Source of the DNA: Terriglobus roseus DSM 18391 | GTDB lineage: Bacteria; Acidobacteriota; Terriglobia; Terriglobales; Acidobacteriaceae | Length of the DNA stretch: 64,000 bases | Direction of reading: 5' to 3' | Assembly: GCF_000265425.1 (NCBI RefSeq) | Contig: NC_018014.1 | Location: 4,836,001-4,900,000 of the forward strand | Shown: positions 35,802-44,434 of the stretch, piece by piece | Position numbering within the stretch: position 1 is the first letter of the stretch | How the letters are laid out: the number at the start of each line of letters is the position of its first letter | Program-made: the position numbers and the translations under genes | The notes under the pieces: generated by a model | What the model saw: the letters and a program-made list of their open reading frames with translations, nothing else | Told to the model about the DNA's origin: nothing | Databases searched by the model: none

Positions 35802-36875
35802 ATGATGTTCGATGAAGAGTTGAAGCTTTACGCCGCGCCCAAGGACGACTACGACGAGCCGGAGCTCGACGAAGAGGACGCCGACGAGGACTTCGACGAC
35901 GACGAAGACGAAGAGGACGAAGTCACCACGACCTCGGACGATGATGATGACGACGTCACACTGGATGACGAAGAAGACGACATCGACGATGAAGAAGATC
36001 GCGATGACGACACCGACGCCGAGGGCAGCGACAAGATGCTGCATAGCGAGCACCATGCGGAAGAGGCCACGCTGAAGGCGCCGCCCTCAAGCCAGGTGGA
36101 TCCTTATACCCCGGCTGACGAAGAGTCCGTCGTTCCTGAGCAGAGCGTCGCAGAGATTCCCGTTGCGACCACGCTGAGCAGCATTCCCACGCCGGCCAAG
36201 AAGGCAGCGCCCGCGAAGGCCACGGCCAAGAAGGCAGCGAAGAAGACGCCGCCACCTGCAGCGAAGAAGGCCGCCAAGAAGACGCCACCGCCTCCGCCGC
36301 CCGCGGCCAAGAAGGCTGCTAAGAAAACACCTCCGCCGCCTCCACCCGCAGCGAAGAAGGCAGCCAAGAAGACGCCGCCACCTCCGCCACCCGCGAAGAA
36401 GGCTGCGAAGAAAGTAGTCAAGACAGCAGCAAAGCCTGTGGTCACGAAGAAATCCGCACCAGCAAAGAAGACTGTCGCGAAGAAGACCTCCACGAAGAAA
36501 GCCGTCGTGACGAAGTCTCCCGCGAAGAAGTCCGGTGCAACGAAGTCTGCCACGAAACCGTCGGTGACGAAACGTGGTGGCAAGGTCGTCAGCAGCAAGG
36601 CGGCAAAATCCAACCAGCGAGGCAAAACTTTGGCAACGAAGAAAGCAGCTCCTGCAAAGAAGGCTGTGGCCAAGAAGGCCGTAGCAAAGAAGGCTGTGGC
36701 CAAGAAGGTCGTAGCCAAGAAGACAGTGGCCAAGAAGGCTCCTGCTAAGAAGACCGCAGCAAAGAAGACGTCTGCAAAGACGGCGACCAAGACGGCTTCG
36801 AAGACAGCTTCCAAGACGGCCACCAAGGCAACCAAGGCCACCGCGAAGAAGGCAACCAAGAAGGCCACCAAGTAA
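35802..36875 (+). CDS. bipolar acidic/lysine-rich (histone H1-like) protein
   Basis: The 357 residues divide sharply. Residues ~5-85 are almost pure Asp/Glu (DDYDEPELDEEDADED and DDDDDD runs), with a linker to ~130. Residues ~130-357 are a Lys/Ala/Pro/Thr tail with AKKAAKKTPPPPPPA repeated three or more times, then KKAVAKK-type repeats. The tail looks like histone H1-like DNA-binding tails of bacteria (AlgP, Hc1-like). The acidic head is unusual. A nucleoid or nucleic-acid-binding role is plausible. The gene is monocistronic and ends at a strong terminator. Confidence 0.75.
   Translation: MMFDEELKLYAAPKDDYDEPELDEEDADEDFDDDEDEEDEVTTTSDDDDDDVTLDDEEDDIDDEEDRDDDTDAEGSDKMLHSEHHAEEATLKAPPSSQVDPYTPADEESVVPEQSVAEIPVATTLSSIPTPAKKAAPAKATAKKAAKKTPPPAAKKAAKKTPPPPPPAAKKAAKKTPPPPPPAAKKAAKKTPPPPPPAKKAAKKVVKTAAKPVVTKKSAPAKKTVAKKTSTKKAVVTKSPAKKSGATKSATKPSVTKRGGKVVSSKAAKSNQRGKTLATKKAAPAKKAVAKKAVAKKAVAKKVVAKKTVAKKAPAKKTAAKKTSAKTATKTASKTASKTATKATKATAKKATKKATK
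36190..36420 (+). repeat. in-frame repeats coding KKAAKKTPPPPPP
   Basis: Three to four tandem copies of about 45 bases (GCNAAGAAGGC.. then CC(T/G)CC(A/G)CC-type runs) encode AAKKAAKKTPPPPPP. Synonymous changes between copies show that the protein pattern is being kept. Further downstream, 36640-36760 has a second set of AAGAAGGCNGT..GCCAAG copies. Confidence 0.7.
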
Positions 36876-36917
36876 TCCGGTTCTTCCCCAACCCGCACCA
36901 CTGAAGTTAAGGCAAGC

Positions 36918-36959
36918 AAAAAGGCCCGGCTCCTCATCCCTGAGGCTCCGGGCCTTTTT
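36918..36959 (+). terminator. strong terminator after the bipolar protein gene
   Basis: AAAAAGGCCCGG (36918-36929) pairs with CCGGGCCTTTTT (36948-36959), with an inner CCTCA/TGAGG pairing and a T5 tail. Confidence 0.9.
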
Positions 36960-37010
36960 GCGTCCCGAGGTCGATCACGCTGAAGAAGATTCAGTAGCAG
37001 GGCAGGCAAA

Positions 37011-37034
37011 AGGGCGAGCCCGGAGGCTCGCCCT
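37011..37034 (-). terminator. terminator of the peroxiredoxin gene
   Basis: A 10-bp stem AGGGCGAGCC/GGCTCGCCCT with a CGGA loop lies about 20 bases beyond the peroxiredoxin stop. On the minus strand it ends CCCTTTTGCC. On the plus strand a CACTTTTTC tract follows, so it might be bidirectional. Confidence 0.8.
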
Positions 37035-37055
37035 GCACTTTTTCGAAAACGTAGC

Positions 37056-37616
37056 TTACGACTTTGCAGCCTTGGCTTCTGCGATCGCGGCCAGGACTTC
37101 CTCGCTGTGGTTTGCGACCTTCACATCCGGCCATACCTTAACGACCTTGCCCGCGGGCGAGATCAGGTACGTCACGCGCTTGGCGGCCTTCATCGGTCCC
37201 ATCGCCATCACAGGGACGCCGTACTCGTCGACGACCTTGTGTTCCGGGTCGGCGAGAAGCTTGAAGGTGAGGTTCTCCTTGGTGCAGAAGATCTTGTGGC
37301 TCTCAGCGGTGTCCAGGCTCACGCCCAGGATTGCTGCGTTATTCTTGTCATACAGAGCCTGGTCGCGCTGGAAGTTATGCGCTTCCAGGGTGCAGCCGGC
37401 CGTCTGATCCTTCGGGTAGAAGTACAGGACGACCCACTTGCCCTTGTACTGCGACAGGCTCACCTGCTTGTCCTCCTGCGAGGGCAGCGTGAAGTTCGGC
37501 GCGGAAGCGCCCGGTTCCAGCATGGCGCCTGCGCCCGCTGCCATTGCCAAACGCGCGGTGGCACCCACTGCCAGCACCGCAACCACTACCATCGACCACA
37601 ATCCTGCACGCTGCAT
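37056..37616 (-). CDS. exported peroxiredoxin (BCP/PrxQ-like)
   Basis: The 186 residues open with a hydrophobic signal or anchor (WSMVVVAVLAVGATARLAMA). The AhpC/TSA fold follows with the peroxidatic cysteine in YPKDQTAGCTLEAHNF (Cys75). The usual PrxQ resolving cysteine five residues later is replaced by His80; a distant Cys111 (HKIFCTKENL) is the only other candidate. This suggests a 1-Cys or atypical 2-Cys mechanism. It probably reduces hydroperoxides outside the cytoplasm. The start ATG follows GGGAGATTCACC. Confidence 0.9.
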   Translation of the reverse strand: MQRAGLWSMVVVAVLAVGATARLAMAAGAGAMLEPGASAPNFTLPSQEDKQVSLSQYKGKWVVLYFYPKDQTAGCTLEAHNFQRDQALYDKNNAAILGVSLDTAESHKIFCTKENLTFKLLADPEHKVVDEYGVPVMAMGPMKAAKRVTYLISPAGKVVKVWPDVKVANHSEEVLAAIAEAKAAKS

Positions 37617-37790
37617 GGTGAATCTCCCTTGGCCCGTTCGATCATTTGCTTCGAGCCGTGGCAGGACACGCCGCCGCGGCTCTATTTTTGCAATCGGTGA
37701 TCAGTATGACTCAGCCCACATGCTGCGGGAAGCGCAAACGCGCAAGATTGGGTAAGTCTTTGAAGTGCCGCGGTAAAGCTGCGGTGTGAC

Positions 37791-38666
37791 TTAGACCATT
37801 GCTGGTTTCGCTTCACCAACCACGGCGATCCCGGCAGCATCCGCCTCGCGCAGCATCGAAGCCTCATCAAACAGCAGCGTCCGCCCGGCTTCAATCGCCA
37901 GACAGGTTGCGCCCGCCGCTGCCATCGCCCGGATGGTGGGCACACCGACGACGGGCACGTCAAAGCGGAGGTCCTGCTTTGGCTTCGCGACCTTCACGAC
38001 CGTCAGCGACCTGGCCAGTGTCGATGATTCCTCTTCGACCGATTCCATCAGCGCGCCGGCGCGGGCTATGGTTGCGTCCGTGCCCTCCATCGCCTCGACT
38101 GCGACGCACGCTCCCGCCGCAATGACGACGGTTTGCCCCAGGTCAAAACCGGCGATGCCACGTGCGACCGTCAGGCCATAGGCGATGTCGTTCCGCTCAA
38201 CTTCGTTTGGCGCGCGTTGCGTCAGCACACCCGACTTTGCCAGCATTGGCTCAAGATATGCGGTGGAACTGATGAGTTCGATGCCCTCATCGCTCAGGAC
38301 CTTCGCAATCGCTCCCAGCAGCATGTCGGTGTTGCGGGTGCGGAGATTCATGAGTAGTTTTGCGAGTCGCCAGTCGGGGCGGATGGCGGAGAAGATCTGC
38401 TTGTGGCGGACCTGTCCGGCCATTACGGCGTTGCGAACGTGCGCCTTTTGAAACGTCTCAATGAGCCTTGATAACTCTCCCAGGCTCATCCAGTGCACTT
38501 CCATGCCGGAGTCGCTCGCGGCGCGCACGTCCATCTCCGGATCGGTCTCTTCCTTGATGGCGGCGACGACCACATGCAGCCCTCGGGCACGCGCAGCGTC
38601 CAGCAGCAGGAACGGGAAACTGCCGTTGCCTGCGATCAATCCCAGCTTGTCTGTTTGCTTCTCCAC
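37791..38666 (-). CDS. lpxI: UDP-2,3-diacylglucosamine pyrophosphatase LpxI
   Basis: LpxI hydrolyses UDP-2,3-diacylglucosamine to lipid X in lipid A synthesis, replacing LpxH in some lineages. The 291 residues match the LpxI length. Features are KLGLIAGNGSFPFLLLDAARARG at the N-terminus, RTRNTDMLLGAIAKVLSDEGIEL and the C-terminal RFDVPVVGVPTIRAMAAAGATCLAIEAGRTLL. The start is a GTG at 38666 that encodes the M of MEKQTDKLG; the longer in-frame reading to 39446 overlaps two other genes and is not homologous. With fabZ-lpxA in the same window it indicates an LPS-bearing organism. Confidence 0.92.
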   Translation of the reverse strand: MEKQTDKLGLIAGNGSFPFLLLDAARARGLHVVVAAIKEETDPEMDVRAASDSGMEVHWMSLGELSRLIETFQKAHVRNAVMAGQVRHKQIFSAIRPDWRLAKLLMNLRTRNTDMLLGAIAKVLSDEGIELISSTAYLEPMLAKSGVLTQRAPNEVERNDIAYGLTVARGIAGFDLGQTVVIAAGACVAVEAMEGTDATIARAGALMESVEEESSTLARSLTVVKVAKPKQDLRFDVPVVGVPTIRAMAAAGATCLAIEAGRTLLFDEASMLREADAAGIAVVGEAKPAMV

Positions 38667-38695
38667 AACAAAGACTCTACCGCGTCGACGACTGC

Positions 38696-39271
38696 CTACC
38701 CCTGGGTGTTTGCCTCGGAGGAGAGCTGCAGCCACTCCTCTTCGAACTCGAGGGGCGAGCCTGTCTGTCCGCAGACGTGCATGTGCAGGTTGGCCGAGGC
38801 CTGGCCGCCGGGCAGGGTGATGGAGGCTCGGGCTGTGTCGGCACAGGTGTTCTTGTCGTAGACGGGGCCCACGACCCAGCGCAGCGTGGACTGTGCAGTG
38901 GTGCCGGGCCCGAGAGTGACGGGCACCAGCACCGGGCCGGGATGCATGCCGCGCGGCACGTTGACCTGTACCGCGACGGGTTTGCCCGCGGCGTCTGTGA
39001 ATGTGAGCTGCGGGCGCTTGGGCACACGGCAGGTTCGGGCGCTGGTATTGCGCAGGACCATCAGCGTTCCGTCGTGGGACATGCCGGTGTATTCGCCGTC
39101 GCGACCGTCGAAGGTCAGCTTGATCTCGCTCGCAGCGCAATCGCCGGTCGGCGCTGGTGCCTTCAAGGCGGCAGTCGGCACGGCGCGCGCGGGTTGCGCT
39201 GCCTTCTCTCCGCAGCCCTGGGTTACGACTGCCAGTAAAGCCATGGCCGTGATCGAAGTGAATGTCTTCAT
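38696..39271 (-). CDS. DUF4232 lipoprotein
   Basis: The 191-residue protein starts MKTFTSITAMALLAVVTQGC, a lipoprotein signal ending at Cys20. After a short linker the mature part has a DUF4232-like layout: CAASEIKLTFDGRDGEYTGMSHDGTLMVLRNTSARTC, a KPVAVQVNVPRG block, and GPVYDKNTC with C-terminal HVCGQTG. The paired cysteines may form disulfides. The function is unknown. I chose the ATG at 39271 because it starts the signal. It lies 29 bases upstream of the lpxI start. Confidence 0.8.
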   Translation of the reverse strand: MKTFTSITAMALLAVVTQGCGEKAAQPARAVPTAALKAPAPTGDCAASEIKLTFDGRDGEYTGMSHDGTLMVLRNTSARTCRVPKRPQLTFTDAAGKPVAVQVNVPRGMHPGPVLVPVTLGPGTTAQSTLRWVVGPVYDKNTCADTARASITLPGGQASANLHMHVCGQTGSPLEFEEEWLQLSSEANTQG

Positions 39272-39290
39272 GGTCTGTAGGATGCGGCCT

Positions 39291-39329
39291 GTAAAAAATC
39301 TGCCGGACAGCAGTTGCGCTATCCGGCAG
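39291..39329 (-). terminator. terminator of the TonB receptor gene
   Basis: CTGCCGGA (39300-39307) pairs with TCCGGCAG (39322-39329); on the minus strand a T6 tract follows (ATTTTTTAC). It lies just after the receptor stop and before the DUF4232 gene. Confidence 0.85.
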
Positions 39330-39357
39330 GAGGCCAGTGACACAACTTGTACAGAAG

Positions 39358-42300
39358 TTAGAAGTTGAGCTTGAGTGCGAACTGGTAGAGTCGCGGCGTG
39401 TAGTTGGAGTCGGCATCGGTGACGGTACCGAAGGCTGAGTTGCCAAGCTGCACGTTGCCGCTGCCCTGCGTCAACTGATAGCTGGGTGTGTTGGAGATGT
39501 TGAAGCTCTCCGCACGGAACTGTACCTTGGTACGTTCCGTGACGCGGAAGTCCTTGAAGAGCGACAGATCGATGTGACGGAAGTGCGGACCGAAGACGTT
39601 ATTCCGTTGCGTGGTACCGATGGTGCCCAGCGGCTGCGGAACGAAAGCAGCCGTGTTGAAGTACCTGGCATTCGTGTGGGTGCCAAGATCCGGAGCGGCG
39701 ATCTGGTTGGGACGATCGGTACCGCCGTTGTTGATGGGAGTGGCGCGGTTGTTATACCCGGAGTCACCGGGCAGGGATGCAGAGCTGCTGTTGAGGATGG
39801 AGACGGGCTTGCCGCCCTGCCACACGGTGATGGTGTTGATCTGCCAGCCGCCCAGTGCGAACGTCTCAAAGGCGTTGCTGTAGTGATGGCCATCCAGGAT
39901 GGCGTAGTTGAGCGAGAGAGCAAAGCGGTTCTTGATGTTGTTCTCCGCAAGGCCGTAGTCGATCAGGCGAATGCGCGTCGGATCTGCGTTGTACGCGCCC
40001 TGAGCACCCTCCTGCGAGAAGCCAGTGACATCGTTTGCCGCGCGGCCCCAGGTGTAGTTGCCGTCAAACGACAGGCCGTGCACGAAGCGACGCTGGAAGG
40101 AGACCTGCAACGCGCTGTAGTTGGAGATGCCTTCGCTGATGATCCAGCTGACACCGCCCAGGTTCGGCAGGACCGCGTTGAGAGGACGTGCGCTGGACGT
40201 ACCGCCCTGGCTGATAGGGATGGTTGAGTTACCGGGCTTGGGAACGTTGATGTCGCTGATGGTCTGCGGCAGGTGCTGACCGATGTTGCCGACGTAACCG
40301 ATGGTCAGGACGTTGGCGCCAAACTGCTGCTGCACCTGCAGATTGAACTGCTGAATCATCGCGGAACGGAAGTTCGGGCTTTCCGCGGTGAAGGAGAGCG
40401 CCGGGCTGTTGATCGTCTGCGCGGCGGGCAAGGGCAGGCCCGCGTCAAACGTCGGGATTGCACCGGCAACCGTGGCGCAATCCGGGTTGGACGCACTGGC
40501 TGCGATGCCCTGCTGTCTCTGGATCTGGTAACCGACGCTGGAGACGCAGTTGGGGGAGTAGACGGAGACGAACGGAGCATTCTTCAGATCGGCGTTGGAG
40601 GTGTAGTTGCCGGGGAAGAAGCTGAGTCCATAGCCACCGCGCAGCACGGTCTTCGGCGCCGCCGAGAAGGAGAAGCCGACACGCGGTGCGAAGTTGCTGT
40701 GATCGACACCGATGCCCGCGTGGCCGTCGACACCGTTGACACCCGGAACCTTCAGAGCCTGACCTACGTTGGTCGAGTTCAGCGTAAGAGCCTGGTTGAA
40801 GTCGAAGTTCGAGATGTGACCATGTGCCTCAGTAAACGGGGTGAACAAGTCGTAGCGCAGACCGTAGACCACGGTCAGGTTTGGCATCGCCTTCCAACTG
40901 TCCTGCACGAAGAAGCTCGGCTCATAGGTGCGGTAGTCGGGCGTGTTGAGGTTGTAATTACGGCCTTCCGAGGAAAAGGCGCCAACCAGTGAGCTTGCCA
41001 GCTGGTTATCCTGCTGTTTCTTCTGGCGGGCGGTCGCATCAGGGATCTGTGTGGAGGACACGTTGTCCGAGATCAGGTTGAAGCCATACTGACCACCCGG
41101 AAAGGCGCTCTGCAGATTACGAGCCTGGCGACGGATGTAGCTCGCGCCAAACTTCAGGTTGTGGTTCCCCCTGGTCCAGTTGACGATGGCCGCGTACTGA
41201 AAGGTGTTGTCGATGTCCTGCAAGGGAACGTAGGCGCCGTCACCGATATCGGCGAAGGGACCGAAGGAGATGGGCGGCAGCACATTGCTGGTGGCGTTGA
41301 AGTTCATGTTCGGCCCGAAGCCGACCTGCGTTGCCGCGTTCTTACCGTAGTTGAGCGGCAACGACAGGTTGTTGATGCGGGTGAAGCCCGCCTTCAGATC
41401 GATCAGCAGGTTCTGCGTGAAGATGTGGGTGTAGTCGAAGGCGTACTGCTGCGCTGCATCGCTCGCCGGACCGGCGAAGATGTAACGTCCACCGGAGATG
41501 TCCAGACCGTTCCGAGTGCCCAGTGCCGGGGGAATGGTGCTGTCCACCTTGTTGTAGGTGTAACGGCCAAAGAAGAGATTGCTGGCGTTGAAGTGATGGT
41601 CGATGCGCACATCGAAGAGGTTGCTGGTGGCCGTCTTGCTGGGGCTGACAATATAGTTATTCGTCAGACCGGGCTGGTTGGGTGCGGGAAAGAGCTTCAG
41701 ATAAGCCAGTGCGATCGGGTCGATCGCACGACCGGCCGTGCCCGCACCATTCGCTACCAGCGCCTGGGGCGAACCGCCATTGATGCCGTTGATGTTGTTG
41801 TACTCGTCGAGGGTGGGAACGGTGCTCTTGTAGGTGACGCCGATGACCTGGCGCAGGCCCTCGTAGTCACCGAAGAAGAAGGTCTTGTCTTTAAAGATGG
41901 GTCCGCCGATGCTGCCGCCGAACTGATTCTGACGTAATACCGGCTTGCGGCCGGTGTTCTGGGAGAAGGTGCGGGCATCGAAGATGTCGTTGCGGAAGTA
42001 CTCGTAGACGCTGCCGTGGAACTGGTTCCCGCCACTCTTCGTGACGATGTTGATGACGCCGCCGGCGGTGCGTCCGGCCTCTGGCGCGTAGCTGTTGGTC
42101 TGGACGCTGATCTCCTGCATGCCTTCAACGTTCGGACGGACGCCGCTGGTACCGATGACGCGTTCGTTGTTGTCAAAGCCGTCGATGGTGAAGTTGTTCA
42201 GCGTGTCGTCCTGGCCGTTGACTGAGATGGAGGAGGACTGGCGACGATCGTCAGGACGTCCACCCGAGGTGAGACCGTTACCGGGACCCTCGTTCGCGCC

Positions 42301-42825
42301 GGGGACGAGCTGCACCAACTGGACGTAGTTACGGCCGTTGAGCGGCAGATCCTGCACGGCCTGTGCCGTGACCGTCGTGCTGACGGTCGCATTCTCCGAC
42401 TGAAGCAGTGGAGTCTGCGCTTCGACGCTGATGGTTTCGTTGATGTTTCCGAGCTGCAGGTGGCCGTCAGAACGGGCGCGATCGCCTGCCTCGATCCCGA
42501 GGTCGGCGGTGGATGAGGTCTTGAAGCCGGGTGCTGTGATGGTGACGCTGTAATGGCCGGGCTTGAGGTTGCTGACGACATAGTCGCCGCTGGAGCTCGA
42601 GGTAACGGTGCGGGTCTCGTTGGTCGCCAGGTTCTTGACCTCGACCTGGGCATTCCCGACGACAGCGTTGCTTGCGTCCGTGACAGTCCCGACGATGTCT
42701 GCGGTAGTGAGTTGAGCGTGGGCCGCGGTGGCACCGCCCAACAACATGAGAGTTACGGCCGCACAGGAGAGGCTTTGGGTCGCGCGCGTCTGGCTGCTCC
42801 GAAAGATGTTCGAGTAACGATTCAT
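39358..42825 (-). CDS. Oar-like TonB-dependent outer-membrane receptor
   Basis: The 1155-residue protein has a signal peptide (to about residue 37). A carboxypeptidase-regulatory-like Ig domain follows (about residues 38-118, VGTVTDASNAVVGNAQVEVKN and YSVTITAPGFKT). A TonB plug is next (ENATVSTTVTAQAVQDLPLNGRNYVQLVQLVPG, GFDNNERVIGTSGVRPNVEGMQEISVQTN), then a large beta-barrel ending in YQFALKLNF with terminal Phe. This is the acidobacterial Oar/CarA family for uptake of large carbon substrates. The ATG at 42825 precedes the signal; 42867 adds a tail. Its terminator is strong. Confidence 0.93.
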   Translation of the reverse strand: MNRYSNIFRSSQTRATQSLSCAAVTLMLLGGATAAHAQLTTADIVGTVTDASNAVVGNAQVEVKNLATNETRTVTSSSSGDYVVSNLKPGHYSVTITAPGFKTSSTADLGIEAGDRARSDGHLQLGNINETISVEAQTPLLQSENATVSTTVTAQAVQDLPLNGRNYVQLVQLVPGANEGPGNGLTSGGRPDDRRQSSSISVNGQDDTLNNFTIDGFDNNERVIGTSGVRPNVEGMQEISVQTNSYAPEAGRTAGGVINIVTKSGGNQFHGSVYEYFRNDIFDARTFSQNTGRKPVLRQNQFGGSIGGPIFKDKTFFFGDYEGLRQVIGVTYKSTVPTLDEYNNINGINGGSPQALVANGAGTAGRAIDPIALAYLKLFPAPNQPGLTNNYIVSPSKTATSNLFDVRIDHHFNASNLFFGRYTYNKVDSTIPPALGTRNGLDISGGRYIFAGPASDAAQQYAFDYTHIFTQNLLIDLKAGFTRINNLSLPLNYGKNAATQVGFGPNMNFNATSNVLPPISFGPFADIGDGAYVPLQDIDNTFQYAAIVNWTRGNHNLKFGASYIRRQARNLQSAFPGGQYGFNLISDNVSSTQIPDATARQKKQQDNQLASSLVGAFSSEGRNYNLNTPDYRTYEPSFFVQDSWKAMPNLTVVYGLRYDLFTPFTEAHGHISNFDFNQALTLNSTNVGQALKVPGVNGVDGHAGIGVDHSNFAPRVGFSFSAAPKTVLRGGYGLSFFPGNYTSNADLKNAPFVSVYSPNCVSSVGYQIQRQQGIAASASNPDCATVAGAIPTFDAGLPLPAAQTINSPALSFTAESPNFRSAMIQQFNLQVQQQFGANVLTIGYVGNIGQHLPQTISDINVPKPGNSTIPISQGGTSSARPLNAVLPNLGGVSWIISEGISNYSALQVSFQRRFVHGLSFDGNYTWGRAANDVTGFSQEGAQGAYNADPTRIRLIDYGLAENNIKNRFALSLNYAILDGHHYSNAFETFALGGWQINTITVWQGGKPVSILNSSSASLPGDSGYNNRATPINNGGTDRPNQIAAPDLGTHTNARYFNTAAFVPQPLGTIGTTQRNNVFGPHFRHIDLSLFKDFRVTERTKVQFRAESFNISNTPSYQLTQGSGNVQLGNSAFGTVTDADSNYTPRLYQFALKLNF

Positions 42826-43046
42826 AGTGATCCTTGCCGTTCTGGCTTTGTTGGTTACTCCCGTCACTTCGCGATCAGTCGCCGCGCGATGAAGGGACTA
42901 AGTAATGACCAGCGGACTCTATTGAGCAAGGAGAAGAACTGTTCAGGTCTAACGGGTATGGACGGAGAGGTAAACCGGGAAAATGGCCGAAAAATGCATA
43001 GGTAAAGAGGAGGTTAAGAGGTTGTCAATCGGTGCAGGAAGCGCCT

Positions 43047-44375
43047 ATGCTCGCACTCGACCTTTCGAAGCGGAACCATATGCTACCCACTGCCCACGAT
43101 CCCCATGTGCTGTTACCTGCCACGCCGCACGAGGCAGAACCCGTTCGCGCGCAGATGGAAAAGCTGTTGCATTCCACGCACTTTCGCAACAGTCGTCGCT
43201 ACCCGACGCTGCTGCGATACATCGTCGAAGAGACTTTGGAGGGTCGCGGACCGCACCTGAAGGAGCGGACGCTGGGCGTGGAGGTGTTTGGTCGTGCGCC
43301 GGATTACGACACGGCGTCTGACCCGATTGTGCGCGTGACGGTCGCGGAGATCCGAAAACGGATCGCACAGTACTACCACGAGGAGGCGCACGCCTCCGAG
43401 ATGCGGATTGAACTCACGCCGGGATCCTATATACCGGAGTTTCTGCCGGGCCGCGAGGCGGAAGAGACCGCCCGCCTCGAGGAGAAACCGGCAGCGGAGA
43501 TCACCGCCTTGCCGCTGGTCCCTTCGGCTCCGGAAGTCACTGTTCCTGCTTCGCGAAAGCTGCGGTGGTGGATCGTGGGCCTGGTCGCTGCAGTGTTGCT
43601 GTGTGCGGGCGGAGCCTTTGCCTGGCAGATGATGCGGCCAACGCCGATCGATGTTCTATGGCAGCCGGTCTTTGCAGCAAATGGTCCCATCACGTTTTGC
43701 CTGCCTATGAGTGTGAGGAAGAACGGCCACGGCACGGCCAACACCACGCAGGAGGCGATTGCGCATGCACTGGATCTGGCGGACACGCGTCTGCCCGCGT
43801 CCGGAACGTTCTTTGACCACCAATTGCTGGGCGAGAACGTGGTGTACTCCGACGTGCTGGCGATGATGAAGCTGGAGTCTGTGGTGGAGCGACAGCACCG
43901 GCAGGTGCGCGTGCGGCTGAACCTGGGCACGACGCTGAACGATCTGCGCGAGGGTCCGGTGATCTTTCTGGGTGGGTTGGATAACCAGTGGACGCTGCAG
44001 TTGCTGGAGCCTCTGCGCTTCCGGTTTGCGGGCAGCGATGCGGATCTGTATTACATACGCGATGCGACTTCGCCCGCATCGAGACAGTGGTCCGTGCGAC
44101 TGCATGACAAGATGACCATCGTGAATCGCGATTATGCGCTGGTGGCTCGCGTTCACAGCGAGGCTCTGGGCCAGGTGGTGATGGTGGCAGCAGGAATTGG
44201 GATGAGCGGCACGGCGGCTGCGGGTGAGTTTCTGGCGTCGCCGGAGAGCATGCGTGAATTGCAGCGACAGCTAGGCCCGGCGTCGAAAGATCATGACTTT
44301 GAAGTGGTACTGCAGACGGATGTCGTGAATGGGATCGCCGGCGCTGCAAAGATCGTTGCGCTGGATGTGCGTTAA
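43047..44375 (+). CDS. membrane protein with acidobacterial N-terminal domain
   Basis: The 442-residue protein has a soluble N-terminal domain (residues ~25-135) with HSTHFRNSRRYPTLLRYIVEETLEGRG, LKERTLGVEVFGRAPDYD and VRVTVAEIRKRIAQYYHEEAH; I recognise this as an expanded acidobacterial family, possibly DNA-binding. One transmembrane segment (around 175-197) follows, then a ~245-residue periplasmic domain that resembles a solute-sensor. It is divergent from the TonB receptor and could be its regulator. The ATG at 43047 follows AGGA; 43080 is an alternative. Confidence 0.7.
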   Translation: MLALDLSKRNHMLPTAHDPHVLLPATPHEAEPVRAQMEKLLHSTHFRNSRRYPTLLRYIVEETLEGRGPHLKERTLGVEVFGRAPDYDTASDPIVRVTVAEIRKRIAQYYHEEAHASEMRIELTPGSYIPEFLPGREAEETARLEEKPAAEITALPLVPSAPEVTVPASRKLRWWIVGLVAAVLLCAGGAFAWQMMRPTPIDVLWQPVFAANGPITFCLPMSVRKNGHGTANTTQEAIAHALDLADTRLPASGTFFDHQLLGENVVYSDVLAMMKLESVVERQHRQVRVRLNLGTTLNDLREGPVIFLGGLDNQWTLQLLEPLRFRFAGSDADLYYIRDATSPASRQWSVRLHDKMTIVNRDYALVARVHSEALGQVVMVAAGIGMSGTAAAGEFLASPESMRELQRQLGPASKDHDFEVVLQTDVVNGIAGAAKIVALDVR

Positions 44376-44381
44376 GGGGAA

Positions 44382-44406
44382 CGGGACGGCCTATGAGGCC
44401 GTCCCG
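44382..44406 (+). terminator. terminator of the acidobacterial membrane protein gene
   Basis: A perfect 10-bp stem CGGGACGGCC/GGCCGTCCCG with a TATGA loop is followed by CTTTGTTTG. It also ends 28 bases before the stop of the minus-strand small peptide. Confidence 0.85.
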
Positions 44407-44434
44407 CTTTGTTTGCAGGGGTTGTGAGGCGCGA

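Noticed and set aside
37791-39446. 551-residue LpxI with a long N-terminal domain
   Set aside because: The first ~260 codons overlap the DUF4232 lipoprotein gene in another frame and lack homology; the GTG at 38666 gives a normal LpxI.
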